Source of the DNA: Patulibacter minatonensis DSM 18081
Lineage (GTDB): Bacteria > Actinomycetota > Thermoleophilia > Solirubrobacterales > Solirubrobacteraceae
NCBI RefSeq assembly: GCF_000519325.1
Contig: NZ_KI912613.1
Location: 2,091,755-2,143,304, forward strand
Length of the DNA stretch: 51,550 nucleotides
Reading direction: 5' to 3'
Both the position numbers and the translations under genes were made by a program. Positions 41,674 to 50,107 of the stretch are shown here, piece after piece; the stretch's first letter is position 1, and every line of letters begins with the position of its first letter. Below the pieces are notes generated by a model. It saw nothing but the letters and a program-made list of their open reading frames with translations, had not been told where the DNA came from and did no database searches.

Positions 41674-42708
41674 TCACGGATCGAGCAGGTGCAGCGTCCC
41701 GTCCGACCTCGACGCCACCACCAGGCGGCCGCTGTCCGTGTCGACGCCGATCGAGAACGGGTTCCGGATGGTCTTCTCGCGCTTCGTGATCCGCGGCTTC
41801 GCGCCCCGCAGGTCCACGGCGACCGCCGTGCCCCGCTCGCTGAGCGCCGTCCAGACCACACCGCGTCCCGGGTCCGACGCGAGGCCGACGGGCGTGCCGC
41901 CCAGTGCGATCCGCCCGCGGAAGCGCAGGCGGGGCTCGGTGTCGTAGACGATCAGCGCCTGGCCGCGGGTGTCGGCGATCGCCAGGCGGCCCGACGGTCC
42001 GGTGACGACGTGCGACGGGCCGAGGCCCGCGCTCTGGGCGCCGGTCCCGCGCGGGCGGTCGGAGGCGCTGAACAGCTCGACCGTGTAGGCCCTGACGGCG
42101 ATCAGCGCGACCTGGTCGCCGACTGCGGCGATGCCGCCCGGCTGCGCGTCTGCGGGGACCTGGCCCACGAGCTTCCCGCCCCGGACGACCGAGATCGTCG
42201 AGCCGAACTCGTCGGCCGTGAAGATCCGGTCGCCGACGGCGGCGGCGTCGTGGGGGTGGTTGCCGACCTTCGTGGTGCTCAGCTCCCGGCCGGTCGCCGG
42301 GTCGACCGTGACCAGGGTGTCGGCGGTCTCGACCGGGACGAGGAACGGTCCGCCCGGCTTCGCGAGCCCGACGTGGCGGACCTGGCCAGGCAGCGGGACG
42401 CGGTGCAGCACGCGGCCGGTGCGGTCGTCGAGGAGCACCAGCGCGTCGGGCGACTGGACGGCCACGGCGGCCACGTGGGTGTCCGGGTCGACCGCGATGC
42501 CCTCGGGCTTGGCGCCCACGCGGACGGTCCGGCCGGGCAGCTCCCCGGTCACGGGCGGTCCGGTGACCGGCTCGGCGGCCTGCGGCGGATCGAGCTGCGG
42601 GCGGGGACCCGGGGCGGTCACGGTCGTCGTGTCCGAGCTCCCGCAGCCGGCGAGGACGGCCCCCGCGAGGACGGCGGCGAGGGCGTGGGGGAGGCGCGCG
42701 GACATCAC
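41674..42708 (-). CDS. Lipoprotein with a YncE-like seven-bladed beta-propeller
   Basis: 344 residues. Lipobox VLAGC with Cys22. Propeller repeats: PEGIAVDPDTHVAAVAVQSPD, TGRVLHRVPLPGQVRHVGL, DTLVTVDPATGRELST, HDAAAVGDRIFTAD, GPSHVVTGPSGRLAIADTRG, TPVGLASDPGRGVVWTA, NPFSIGVDTDSGRLVVASRSDG. Surface-anchored, likely a binding scaffold; ligand unknown. Two adjacent ATG codons are possible starts. Confidence 0.8.
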   Translation of the reverse strand: MMSARLPHALAAVLAGAVLAGCGSSDTTTVTAPGPRPQLDPPQAAEPVTGPPVTGELPGRTVRVGAKPEGIAVDPDTHVAAVAVQSPDALVLLDDRTGRVLHRVPLPGQVRHVGLAKPGGPFLVPVETADTLVTVDPATGRELSTTKVGNHPHDAAAVGDRIFTADEFGSTISVVRGGKLVGQVPADAQPGGIAAVGDQVALIAVRAYTVELFSASDRPRGTGAQSAGLGPSHVVTGPSGRLAIADTRGQALIVYDTEPRLRFRGRIALGGTPVGLASDPGRGVVWTALSERGTAVAVDLRGAKPRITKREKTIRNPFSIGVDTDSGRLVVASRSDGTLHLLDP

Positions 42709-42813
42709 GAGGTCCTACGGCGGCGCACTCGCGGCGGACGCCGCATCGGGTCGCGGGGCGGGAGGCCGAGGGCAGGCTGGGGGTGCCGGCGGGGCGGTTG
42801 GTGGTGGGTGTTC

Positions 42814-42989
42814 GTCGGATCGTGGACCGCAGAGGTACAGGACCCGACGTGGAGCCGGGGGCGGCGGGGCGTGCGTCGTTGCGCGTCGGGTTGCGTACCG
42901 CTGAGGTACGGAACCCGACGCGGAGTCGCGGCGGCGCGGCGGGGGCGGGTCCTTGTCGGGTTGTGTACCGCTGGCGTACCGAAGTCGAC
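42814..42989. repeat. Three tandem 35-nt hairpins, period 70-71 bp
   Basis: Copies start at 42814, 42885 and 42955. The best is GTCGGGTT-gc-GTACC-gctga-GGTAC-gg-AACCCGAC (42885-42919), a two-stem hairpin. The flanks between are Gly/Arg-codon-like GC-rich filler. It occupies most of the 332-bp gap 42709-43040, in the upstream region of the propeller lipoprotein and at the 3' end of the XRE-cupin gene. Confidence 0.85.
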
Positions 42990-43040
42990 GAGGACCGCGG
43001 CCTGCCGCGCCGCCCGGCCTGCCGCGCCGCACCGCCGCCC

Positions 43041-43808
43041 TCAAGCGTGCACGTGCACCCGCTCGCCGTCCGGGCCGAACAGGCCCAGCAGCTCGACCGG
43101 CTCGTCGACGACGCCGAGCCAGTGCGGGATCCGGGTGCTGAACTCGGCCGCCTCGCCCGGGCCGAGGACGAACTCCTCGTCGCCGAGCACCAGGCGCAGG
43201 CGGCCGGAGAGGACGTAGAGCCAGTCGTGGCCCTCGTGCTCGCGTGGCATCGGGGTCCGGCGGTCGCTCGGCAGTCGGATCTTGAACGCATGGTGCCCGG
43301 GCCCGTCCGGATGCCGGTTCAGCGGCCAGAACGTCATGCCGTCGCGGGTGCGCGGCGCCGCCTGGACCCGCGGGTCGGGCGTCGGCGGGACCTCGAGCAG
43401 CGCGTCGACGGTCACCCCGAGCGCCCGCGCGAGGACCGGCAGGTGGTCGAGGGTCAGGCGGCGGGCGCCGGACTCCAGGCGGCTCCAGCTCGACGGGTCC
43501 ATGCCCGCCGACCCCGCCGCCGCCGCGAGGGTCAGGCCCCGCTCGGTGCGCAGCGCGCGGATCCGCCCGCGGACCCGCGTCTGGACGTCCTCGCCGCTCC
43601 CGTCCGCCCCTCGGTCCGCCCCGCCGCCCGATGCCCCGCCGCCGGCCGCCCGGCCGCCCGACGCCCCGCCGCCGGAGGCCGTGCCGTCGGTTCCCCGACC
43701 GTCACCGGTGCCGCCCGCACCGCGATCCGCCCCGCCGCCCGCCTCGGGGCCGCCGGCCGCGCGCCCGTCCGCCGCATCGCCCGTCCCGATCCCGCTGTTT
43801 GCCGACAT
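43041..43808 (-). CDS. XRE-family regulator with C-terminal cupin and Gly-rich N-terminal extension
   Basis: 255 residues from the ATG at 43808. HTH_3 domain (about 80-135): RIRALRTERGLTLAAAAGSAGMDPSSWSRLESG; cupin (about 170-250): EHEGHDWLYVLSGRLRLVLGDEEFVLGPGEAAEF and a closing strand VELLGLFG. The first 75 residues are GGGASGG-type repeats, unusual for the family; translation could instead start inside, just before the HTH. Divergent, 47 bp, from a thioredoxin-reductase-like gene it likely controls. Confidence 0.75.
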   Translation of the reverse strand: MSANSGIGTGDAADGRAAGGPEAGGGADRGAGGTGDGRGTDGTASGGGASGGRAAGGGASGGGADRGADGSGEDVQTRVRGRIRALRTERGLTLAAAAGSAGMDPSSWSRLESGARRLTLDHLPVLARALGVTVDALLEVPPTPDPRVQAAPRTRDGMTFWPLNRHPDGPGHHAFKIRLPSDRRTPMPREHEGHDWLYVLSGRLRLVLGDEEFVLGPGEAAEFSTRIPHWLGVVDEPVELLGLFGPDGERVHVHA

Positions 43809-43819
43809 GGCACGACAGC

Positions 43820-43834
43820 TTGCCACCGTGGCGA
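43820..43834. promoter_or_regulatory. Palindrome between divergent XRE-cupin and oxidoreductase genes
   Basis: GCCAC-c-GTGGC (43822-43832) with TT before and A after giving partial extension. It lies in the 47-bp divergent gap and is a good operator candidate. Confidence 0.45.
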
Positions 43835-43855
43835 ACGGGCCGCAAGATCGGCGGC

Positions 43856-44803
43856 ATGGAACGGACCGACCCCTGGGAGTGCGTGATCGTCGGCGGCGGG
43901 GCCGCCGGGCTGAGCGCGGCGATGACGCTCGGCCGCGCGCGGCGCCGGACGCTCGTCGTCGACGCCGGCGAGCAGTCGAACCGGGCCGCCCACGGCATCG
44001 GCGGGCTGCTCGGGCACGACGGACGCCCGCCCGCGGAGCTCTACGCCCTCGGGCGCGAGGAGCTGCGCCGCTACCCGACGGTGACCGTGCGCGACGCCTC
44101 GGTGCGCACCGCGGAACGGTCGGACGACGGCTTCGTCCTGACCCTCGAGGGCGACGAGCAGGTCGCGGCCCGGCGCCTCGTCCTCGCCACCGGCATGCGC
44201 TACGCCGTGCCGGAGCTCCCGGGGGTCGACGCGTTCTGGGGCGGCGCGGTGTTCCACTGCCCGTACTGCCACGGATGGGACGTCCGGGACGGGCGCCTCG
44301 CCGTCCACGGGGCGGACCACGCGGTGCACCGGGCACTGCTGCTGCGGTGTTGGAGCCCCGACGTCGTCGTCCTGACCGACGGGGGCGCGCTGTCCGACGA
44401 CGACCGCGAGACCCTGCGGGTCGCGGGCGTCGCGGTCGACGACCGCCGCGTGGCCGGGCTGCGCGGGACGGACGGAACGCTGGAGGCCGCGCGCTTCGCG
44501 GACGGCGACGAGCGCCCGCTGGACGGGATCCTCGTGCTCGCGCCGCTGCACCAGCGCCACGACCTCGCGACGGGGCTCGGCGCGGCCCTGGGCGAGCGCG
44601 GTGCCGTCGACGTCGACATGGTCGGACAGACCACCGTCCTCGGGCTCTACGCGGCCGGGGACGCCGGGGCGATGATGCCGAACGTCGCCGGTGCGATCGC
44701 CGACGGGGTCCGGGCCGGGGCCGCGGTCAACGACGCCCTGATCGCCCTCGAGCACGGCGTCCCGCCGATGATGCCGCGCCGGGGAGTCCCGGCCCGCGAC
44801 TGA
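43856..44803 (+). CDS. Thioredoxin-reductase-like NAD(P)/FAD oxidoreductase
   Basis: 315 residues. FAD motif VIVGGGAAGLSAAMTLGR (10-27), redox pair CPYCHGWD (CxxC), C-terminal VLGLYAAGDAGAMMPNVAGAIADGVRAGAAV. The NAD-binding fold is reduced (DGRLAVHGADHAVHRALLL lacks a clear GxGxxG), as in some short TrxR-like proteins with cupin regulators. Likely a cytoplasmic flavoprotein in thiol redox; partner unknown. Confidence 0.85.
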   Translation: MERTDPWECVIVGGGAAGLSAAMTLGRARRRTLVVDAGEQSNRAAHGIGGLLGHDGRPPAELYALGREELRRYPTVTVRDASVRTAERSDDGFVLTLEGDEQVAARRLVLATGMRYAVPELPGVDAFWGGAVFHCPYCHGWDVRDGRLAVHGADHAVHRALLLRCWSPDVVVLTDGGALSDDDRETLRVAGVAVDDRRVAGLRGTDGTLEAARFADGDERPLDGILVLAPLHQRHDLATGLGAALGERGAVDVDMVGQTTVLGLYAAGDAGAMMPNVAGAIADGVRAGAAVNDALIALEHGVPPMMPRRGVPARD

Positions 44804-44845
44804 GGGACAGGTCCGATCGTCCAGCCTGGTCGCACGCGGACGGGA

Positions 44846-44854
44846 TGCCTATGC
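44846..44854 (+). promoter_or_regulatory. Shared motif TGCCTATGC before the HTH-TOBE gene
   Basis: Identical to 38768-38776 upstream of modABC, here 15 nt before the ATG at 44870. Possible autoregulation by the HTH-TOBE protein, or a shared promoter element. Confidence 0.4.
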
Positions 44855-44869
44855 AACCCTGGGGCCTGC

Positions 44870-45265
44870 ATGAGCGACGATCTCTCCCTGGGCGACGCCG
44901 CCAAGGCGCTCGGAGTCAGCGCCGACACCCTCCGCCGCTGGGACGCCTCCGGCCGCCTGACGACCACGCGCGACGAGCGCAACCGCCGCCGCGTGGCGCG
45001 GTCGGAGGTCACCCGGCTGAGCCGCTCACCGGAGCGCCACCGCACCGGCGACGGGCTCTCGGCCCGCAACCGGTTCCCGGGGACGGTGCGGTCCGTCGAG
45101 GTCGACGGCGTGATGGCGGTCGTCGAGATCGAGGCCGGGCCGCACCGGATCACGTCGGTGATCACCCGCGACGCCGTCGAGGAGCTCGGCCTTGCGCCCG
45201 GGATGCCGGCCACCGCCACGGTGAAGTCGACGTCCGTCATGGTCGAGCGGGGGGCCGGACGGTGA
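44870..45265 (+). CDS. HTH-TOBE molybdate-responsive regulator
   Basis: 131 residues. N-terminal MerR/excisionase-type HTH (LSLGDAAKALGVSADTLRRWDASGRL, 5-30, then the wing to about 52), C-terminal single TOBE/Mop domain (about 65-128: SARNRFPGTVRSVEVDGVMAV and SVITRDAVEELGLAPG). Such proteins bind molybdate and are actinobacterial counterparts of ModE. Its stop overlaps the next gene's GTG (GTGA). Confidence 0.88.
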   Translation: MSDDLSLGDAAKALGVSADTLRRWDASGRLTTTRDERNRRRVARSEVTRLSRSPERHRTGDGLSARNRFPGTVRSVEVDGVMAVVEIEAGPHRITSVITRDAVEELGLAPGMPATATVKSTSVMVERGAGR

Positions 45266-46047
45266 GCGCCCGTCGCGTCGCCGTGGTCGCGCTGGCCGCC
45301 GGCTCGGTCGCGCTGACGGCCTGCGGCTCCGACGAGCAGGCCACGCGGCCGCCGCTGGTCGTCGACGGCCACCCCACGATCGTGCTGCAGGCGTCGAAGG
45401 CGCTGAGCGCGCCGCTCGCGAGCTGCACGAAGGACTACGCGCCCGCCGAGGTCCGGCTCCAGACCGGGGACGACACGCAGATCACGGCCCGCCTGAAGAA
45501 GCGCACGGGCGACCTGGTGGCGACGGACGGGACGACCCTGCTCGACGAGCTGGCCGGCGACGGCGTCGTCGAGCAGCCCGAGGCGTTCGCCCGCGACGAG
45601 CTCGTGCTGGCCGTGCCGGGCAGCGACGCGAAGGTCCGGACGCTGGAGGACCTCACCCGCGGCGAGAGCGGCGCGCTGATCGCGATCGGCGCGGCGTCGA
45701 CGGCTCTGGGCGCGTCGACCAACGCGATGCTCGAGCGTCTCGAGCCCGTGGAGCGCGAGGCCGTGCTCGCCCGGGTGCGCACGACCGAGCCCGACGGTCC
45801 CGCGCTCGTCGCGCGCCTGCGGAACGGGACGCTCGACGCCGCGTTCGTCCACGCCAGCGACGTGCAGTCGTCGGCCGGCGACGTCCGGGCGATCCCGCTC
45901 CCCGCCGCCCTGGAGCCGGGACTCACCTACGACGCGGCGGTCGTGAAGAACTCGCCGCACGCGGCCGACGCGGCCGCGCTGCTCGACGACCTGCAGCGGG
46001 GCACGTGCGCCGGCGCCCTGCGGGCCGCGGGCTACATGGCGCCCTGA
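45262..46047 (+). CDS. Second ModA-like binding lipoprotein, altered ligand site
   Basis: 261 residues from a GTG. Lipobox ALTAC; aligned with ModA at 38790 over the full length (SCTKDYAxAEVRL, VEQPEAFAxDELVLAVPGSDAKV, EREAVLARVRTTEPD, DAAFVHASDVQ). The residues that contact molybdate in ModA differ: FAGSDELAAQI is QTGDDTQITAR here, and FVYRTD is FVHASD. No modB or modC follows. It may bind another ligand, act as a sensor with the regulator, or be a decaying copy. Confidence 0.75.
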   Translation: MSARRVAVVALAAGSVALTACGSDEQATRPPLVVDGHPTIVLQASKALSAPLASCTKDYAPAEVRLQTGDDTQITARLKKRTGDLVATDGTTLLDELAGDGVVEQPEAFARDELVLAVPGSDAKVRTLEDLTRGESGALIAIGAASTALGASTNAMLERLEPVEREAVLARVRTTEPDGPALVARLRNGTLDAAFVHASDVQSSAGDVRAIPLPAALEPGLTYDAAVVKNSPHAADAAALLDDLQRGTCAGALRAAGYMAP

Positions 46048-46062
46048 GGACCGCCGCGCCGG

Positions 46063-46875
46063 TCAGCGCTTGACGTGGATCTCGGTCCGCATCTTGTGGC
46101 TGCCGACCGAGCCGCTGATCACGACGCGCAGGCGACGGCCGCCCTTCAGGCCCTCGCGGATCCGCTTCAGCGCGCTCGTCGTCGTCCCGAGGAAGACGTC
46201 CTTCGTCTCGCCGGCCTGCACGCCCTCGACGACCTTCGAGAGGCTGATCCTCCCCTTGGGCGCGTAGACCGTCCCGCGCACCCGCATGGTGCCCTTGTAG
46301 GCGGTCACGACCCGGACCTTCACGCCGCCGGTCTTCAGCGGGCGCTGCGGATCGGCGACCTTGAGCGTCCCGCCCGCGCCGGCCGCGCCGCCGCTGCCCT
46401 GGGTCGAGAGCGTCACCGAGACCTGGCCGTTGCCGCCGTTGGGGTCGTCGGAGCCGTAGCCGTAGACCTTCGCGGGGGTGATGAACGTGCCGGACTTCTT
46501 CGCCTTCACGTCGACCTGCACGGTCATGGTCTGGAACGCGGCGAACGCCCCGAGCTTGCACGCGACGAACTGGAACGAGACCGAGCACTGCGGCCCGTCG
46601 TACGTCTTCGTGCCGAGGATCTGCAGCCCGTCGGGGATCGTCGTCTGCAGGTCGGTGCTCTCCGTGCCGTCGGGCCCGTTGTTCTTGACCGTGAACTTCA
46701 GGCGCGCCGTCTCGTTCACCTTGATCGGCGATGGCTCGGCGTGCCCGGAGATGCTCATGTCCGACTTGCAGGCCTGCGCGCCGCAACGGCCGTCGGCGAG
46801 CGCGACGCCGGCTCCGGCGGCGCCGAGGGCCCCGGCCGCGACGACGACGGCCAGGCTGCGAGAGGTGCGAGGCAT
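46063..46875 (-). CDS. Secreted protein with a DUF11-type beta-sandwich
   Basis: 270 residues. Signal MPRTSRSLAVVVAAGALGAA, cleavage near ALA-DG. Then an Ig/DUF11-like domain (DMSISGHAEPSPIKVNETARLKFTVKNNGPD, about 40-160) with several Cys (ADGRCGAQACK, QCSVSF, VACK), a Gly/Ala linker and a second beta-rich part with VRVVTAYKGTMRVRGTV and a Lys/Arg-rich end. Convergent with the ModA-like gene (15 nt). Probably surface-associated. Confidence 0.75.
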   Translation of the reverse strand: MPRTSRSLAVVVAAGALGAAGAGVALADGRCGAQACKSDMSISGHAEPSPIKVNETARLKFTVKNNGPDGTESTDLQTTIPDGLQILGTKTYDGPQCSVSFQFVACKLGAFAAFQTMTVQVDVKAKKSGTFITPAKVYGYGSDDPNGGNGQVSVTLSTQGSGGAAGAGGTLKVADPQRPLKTGGVKVRVVTAYKGTMRVRGTVYAPKGRISLSKVVEGVQAGETKDVFLGTTTSALKRIREGLKGGRRLRVVISGSVGSHKMRTEIHVKR

Positions 46876-47007
46876 CCGGGGATCCTAGATCGGGCGGAGC
46901 GGTGGTGGGGGAGGTACGCCCGCCCGTCGGGGCCCGGACGCGCCGCTCGAACGGACGTCCGTCCCTCCGCGCCGATGAGTTTCGGCGACCCCGACCGTCC
47001 ACGGGCC

Positions 47008-47562
47008 ATGAGCACCGAGACGCCCCGTGCCCATCACCAGCCCCGGGTGGAGATCCGGTCCGCGCAGCCGTACGCCGCCATCACCGGGCGCGCGTCGACC
47101 GAGGCGGAGTTCCGGGCGGTCGTCGACCGGGGCATGCCGGCCGTCTTCCGGTGGGCGGAGGCCCGCGGTCTGACGCCGACCGGCGCACCGTTCCTGCGGT
47201 ACCTCGTCGTCGACGAGACCACCGTCCCGGAGGACGGGCCACCACCGGCCGAGTTCGAGTGCGGCGTCCCGCTCGCCGAGGTCCCGGACGGCGACGACGA
47301 GGTCCACGGCGGGGTGCTCCCGGAGGGCCGCTGGATCGTCACCCTCCACCGCGGTGGGTACAGCGGGCTGGGGCGCGCCCACGGGGTCGTGCACGAGTGG
47401 GCCGCGGAGGAGGGCACCGTCGTGGAGCGCCGCCCGGCGGAGGGCGGCACGGCGTTCGGCGGCAACGTCGAGCACTTCCGGATCGGCCCGTTCGACGAGC
47501 CGGACCCGTGGAAGTGGGAGACCGACGTCGCGTACCTGCTGCGTCCCGACGCCCCGGACTGA
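47008..47562 (+). CDS. GyrI-like / SOUL-type effector-binding domain protein
   Basis: 184 residues: two repeats of the GyrI-like fold, EIRSAQPYAAITGRASTEAEFRAVVDRGMP and RWIVTLHRGGYSGLGRAHGVVHEWAAEEG, with FECGVPLAEVP between and DVAYLLRP at the end. Stand-alone members bind or hydrolyse small toxic compounds. An ATG at 46975 would add 11 residues; 47008 is preferred since the domain starts soon after. Confidence 0.75.
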   Translation: MSTETPRAHHQPRVEIRSAQPYAAITGRASTEAEFRAVVDRGMPAVFRWAEARGLTPTGAPFLRYLVVDETTVPEDGPPPAEFECGVPLAEVPDGDDEVHGGVLPEGRWIVTLHRGGYSGLGRAHGVVHEWAAEEGTVVERRPAEGGTAFGGNVEHFRIGPFDEPDPWKWETDVAYLLRPDAPD

Positions 47563-47687
47563 CCGGCCGGCCGGACCGCGTCGGGCCAGGGCCCTTCGTG
47601 CCGGGCACCCGGCCGCGTGCGGCGGTGGCCCGCGCCGGACGAGGGTGGTGATGCCCAGTGGGGGTCGGCCCCGGGTGTGACCCTCCG

Positions 47688-47693
47688 TACACT
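47688..47693 (+). promoter_or_regulatory. Candidate -10 box of moaA (leaderless)
   Basis: TACACT ends 6 nt before the ATG at 47700. This supports 47700 over the upstream ATG at 47658. Confidence 0.55.
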
Positions 47694-47699
47694 CCGTCG

Positions 47700-48737
47700 A
47701 TGTCCCCGGAGCGCACCGGAACCTCGCAGGCGGCGTTCGCCCCGCGTCCGTCCGTCCCGCCCCTCGCCGACGGGTTCGGTCGGGTGGTGACGGATCTGCG
47801 GGTGTCGGTGACGGACGTGTGCAACCTGCGGTGCACGTACTGCCTGCCGGAGTCGGGGATCTCGTGGCTGCCGAAGGACGAGCGCCTGGACGACGACGAG
47901 ACGGTCCGCCTGGTCGAGGTGCTGGCGGGTCTCGGTGTCCGCACGGTGCGGGTGACGGGCGGCGAGCCGCTGGCGCGGGCGCACCTGCCGGCGCTGGTCG
48001 AGCGGTTGGACGCGGTCGAGGGGATCGAGGAGATCTCGATGACCACCAACGGCGTGCTGCTCGCGCGGCACGCCGACGCGCTGGTGGCGGCCGGGGTGTC
48101 GCGGTTCAACGTGTCGATCGACTCCGTCGATCAGCGGCGGTTCGCCGAGCTGACGCGCCGCGATCGGCTGCCGGCGGTGCTGGAGGGGATCGCGGCGCTG
48201 GACCGTCACGACGTGCTGGTGAAGCTGAATGCGGTGGCGTTGAAGGGGATCACGGAGCACGAGTGCGTCGACCTCGTCGCGTTCGCCCGTGAGCGGGGGC
48301 TGCAGCTGCGGTTCATCGAGGTGATGCCGCTGGACGCCGACGGTGCGTGGACGGAGGACCACGTCCTGACGGGCGAGGAGGTCCGGGCGCTGATCCACGA
48401 GCGGTGGCCCGTCGACGCGTTGGACCGGGAGCCGTCGTCGACGGCGCGGGTGTTCCGGTTCCGGGACGGTGGCGGTGAGGTCGGGTTCGTGTCGTCGGTG
48501 ACGCAGTCGTTCTGCGGCGATTGCGACCGGCTGCGGTTGACGGCGGACGGGCAGCTCAGGACCTGTCTGTTCTCGCACGACGAGACGGATCTGCGCGGCG
48601 CGCTGCGGTCGGGTGCGTCGGACGACGAGCTGGTCGGGATGATCCGTCGTGCGGTGGCGGGGAAGCAGTGGGGCCACGAGATGCACAAGCCCGGGTTCCG
48701 GCCGCCGGAGCGCCCGATGAGCGCCATCGGCGGCTGA
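47700..48737 (+). CDS. moaA: GTP 3',8-cyclase, molybdopterin cofactor step 1
   Basis: 345 residues. Radical SAM cluster CNLRCTYC (C41, C45, C48), GGEPLAR, the second [4Fe-4S] site CGDCDRLRLTADGQLRTC and the conserved C-terminal Gly-Gly (MSAIGG), needed for MoaA activity. Converts GTP to the cyclic intermediate with MoaC. First of three cofactor genes in a row. Confidence 0.95.
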   Translation: MSPERTGTSQAAFAPRPSVPPLADGFGRVVTDLRVSVTDVCNLRCTYCLPESGISWLPKDERLDDDETVRLVEVLAGLGVRTVRVTGGEPLARAHLPALVERLDAVEGIEEISMTTNGVLLARHADALVAAGVSRFNVSIDSVDQRRFAELTRRDRLPAVLEGIAALDRHDVLVKLNAVALKGITEHECVDLVAFARERGLQLRFIEVMPLDADGAWTEDHVLTGEEVRALIHERWPVDALDREPSSTARVFRFRDGGGEVGFVSSVTQSFCGDCDRLRLTADGQLRTCLFSHDETDLRGALRSGASDDELVGMIRRAVAGKQWGHEMHKPGFRPPERPMSAIGG

Positions 48738-48754
48738 GCCCGACCCCCGGTCCG

Positions 48755-48760
48755 TAGGCT
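48755..48760 (+). promoter_or_regulatory. Candidate -10 box of moeA
   Basis: TAGGCT, 45 nt before the ATG at 48806. It would give a short leader, unlike the leaderless genes nearby. Confidence 0.35.
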
Positions 48761-48805
48761 CCGGCGGACCCTCGCGACCGCGACCGACCTCGGACCGACG
48801 CCCTC

Positions 48806-50107
48806 ATGCCGACGCAGCACCTCACGCCCCTCGACGACGCGATCGCGGTCGCCCGCCGGCTCGGCGAGGGGCTCGACCTGCCCGCCGAGCGGGTCCCGCT
48901 CCCGTCGGCCGTCGGCCGCGTGACCACGGCCGATGTCCTCGCCGTCCACGCGCTCCCGGGGTTCCCGAGCTCCGCGATGGACGGCTTCGCCGTGCGCCGT
49001 GCCGACCTGGCCGCGGCGGGAGAGGACGATCCGGTCGCCCTGCGGATCGCCGCCGAGTCCCGCGCCGGCGTCCCGGCCGAGGGGCCCCTGCCGGCCGGGG
49101 AGGTCGTCCGCATCGCCACGGGCGCGGTGATCCCCGACGGCGCCGACGCGATCGTGCCGTACGAGGAGGTCTCGGAGGCCGGCGGCGCCGCGCGTTTCGC
49201 CGCCGTCCCGGAGCCCGGCGCGTTCGTGCGTCCCGCGGGCAAGGACATCGACGCCGGCGGGCTGCTCGTCGCGGCCGGCACGTGGATCGCGCCGCACCAC
49301 CTCGCCCCGCTCTCCGGCGCCGGCCACACCCACGTCGCGGTCCGCCGTCGCCCGCGCGTGTCGGTGCTCCTGACCGGCGACGAGGTGGTCCACGGCGCCG
49401 GCCCCGACGCCGTGCTGCCCCCGGGCGCCGTCCACGACGTCAACGGCGTCGTCCTCCCCGCGCTGGTGACTGCCTGGGACTGCGAGGTCGCCGAGATCGT
49501 CCCGCTCCCCGACGACCTCGACCGGACCGTCGCGGCGATCGCGGCGGCGACGGGCGACCTCGTCGTCGTCTGCGGCGGGATGTCGATGGGCCCGCACGAC
49601 CACGTCCGCCCGGCGCTCCGCGAGCTCGGGGCGCGGCAGGACGTCTTCCGCGTCGCCCTGCAGCCCGGCAAGCCGACCTGGCTCGGGGCGCTGCCGGCAG
49701 GCGATCACCGTCCCGCCGACGTGCCGGTGATCGGCCTGCCCGGGAACCCGGCGTCGGTCTTCGTCGTCGCGACGCTGCTCGTCCGCGCGACCCTCGACGC
49801 CGCGCTCGGCCGTCCCCCGTCCGAGCCCCTCCGCGGCCGGCTGACCGCCCCGGCCCCCGCGCTCCCCGGACGGACCGCCGCCCGCCGCGCGTGCGTGGAG
49901 GTCTATCCGGAGGGCACGCTCGCGGTCACCGTCCTTCAGGGCCAGGCCTCGCACCTCCTCGGCTCGCTCGGCCGCGCGAACGCCCTGGCGATCGTCCCCG
50001 CCGGCGAGGAGCAGCCCGCCGGGGCGGTCGTCGACGTCGTACCGCTCGAGGCCGCCGACGGCTGGGCGCACGCCCTGGGCTCCGTGCACGACCATCCCCG
50101 GGCATGA
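48806..50107 (+). CDS. moeA: Molybdopterin molybdotransferase
   Basis: 433 residues. MDGFAV near 58, IATGAVIPDGADAIVPYEEV, then the MPT-binding domain with VLLTGDEVV, VCGGMSMGPHDHV and IGLPGNPASVFV, and the C-terminal barrel. Inserts molybdenum into adenylated molybdopterin. Stop overlaps the next ATG (ATGA). Confidence 0.95.
   Translation: MPTQHLTPLDDAIAVARRLGEGLDLPAERVPLPSAVGRVTTADVLAVHALPGFPSSAMDGFAVRRADLAAAGEDDPVALRIAAESRAGVPAEGPLPAGEVVRIATGAVIPDGADAIVPYEEVSEAGGAARFAAVPEPGAFVRPAGKDIDAGGLLVAAGTWIAPHHLAPLSGAGHTHVAVRRRPRVSVLLTGDEVVHGAGPDAVLPPGAVHDVNGVVLPALVTAWDCEVAEIVPLPDDLDRTVAAIAAATGDLVVVCGGMSMGPHDHVRPALRELGARQDVFRVALQPGKPTWLGALPAGDHRPADVPVIGLPGNPASVFVVATLLVRATLDAALGRPPSEPLRGRLTAPAPALPGRTAARRACVEVYPEGTLAVTVLQGQASHLLGSLGRANALAIVPAGEEQPAGAVVDVVPLEAADGWAHALGSVHDHPRA

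Noticed and set aside
42814-42989. CRISPR-like short repeats
   Set aside because: Only three imperfect copies, spacer parts are GC-rich filler and partly alike; hairpin array is the better description.
45262-46047. Second ModA as an ordinary molybdate uptake protein
   Set aside because: No permease or ATPase follows and contact residues differ; kept as altered paralogue instead.
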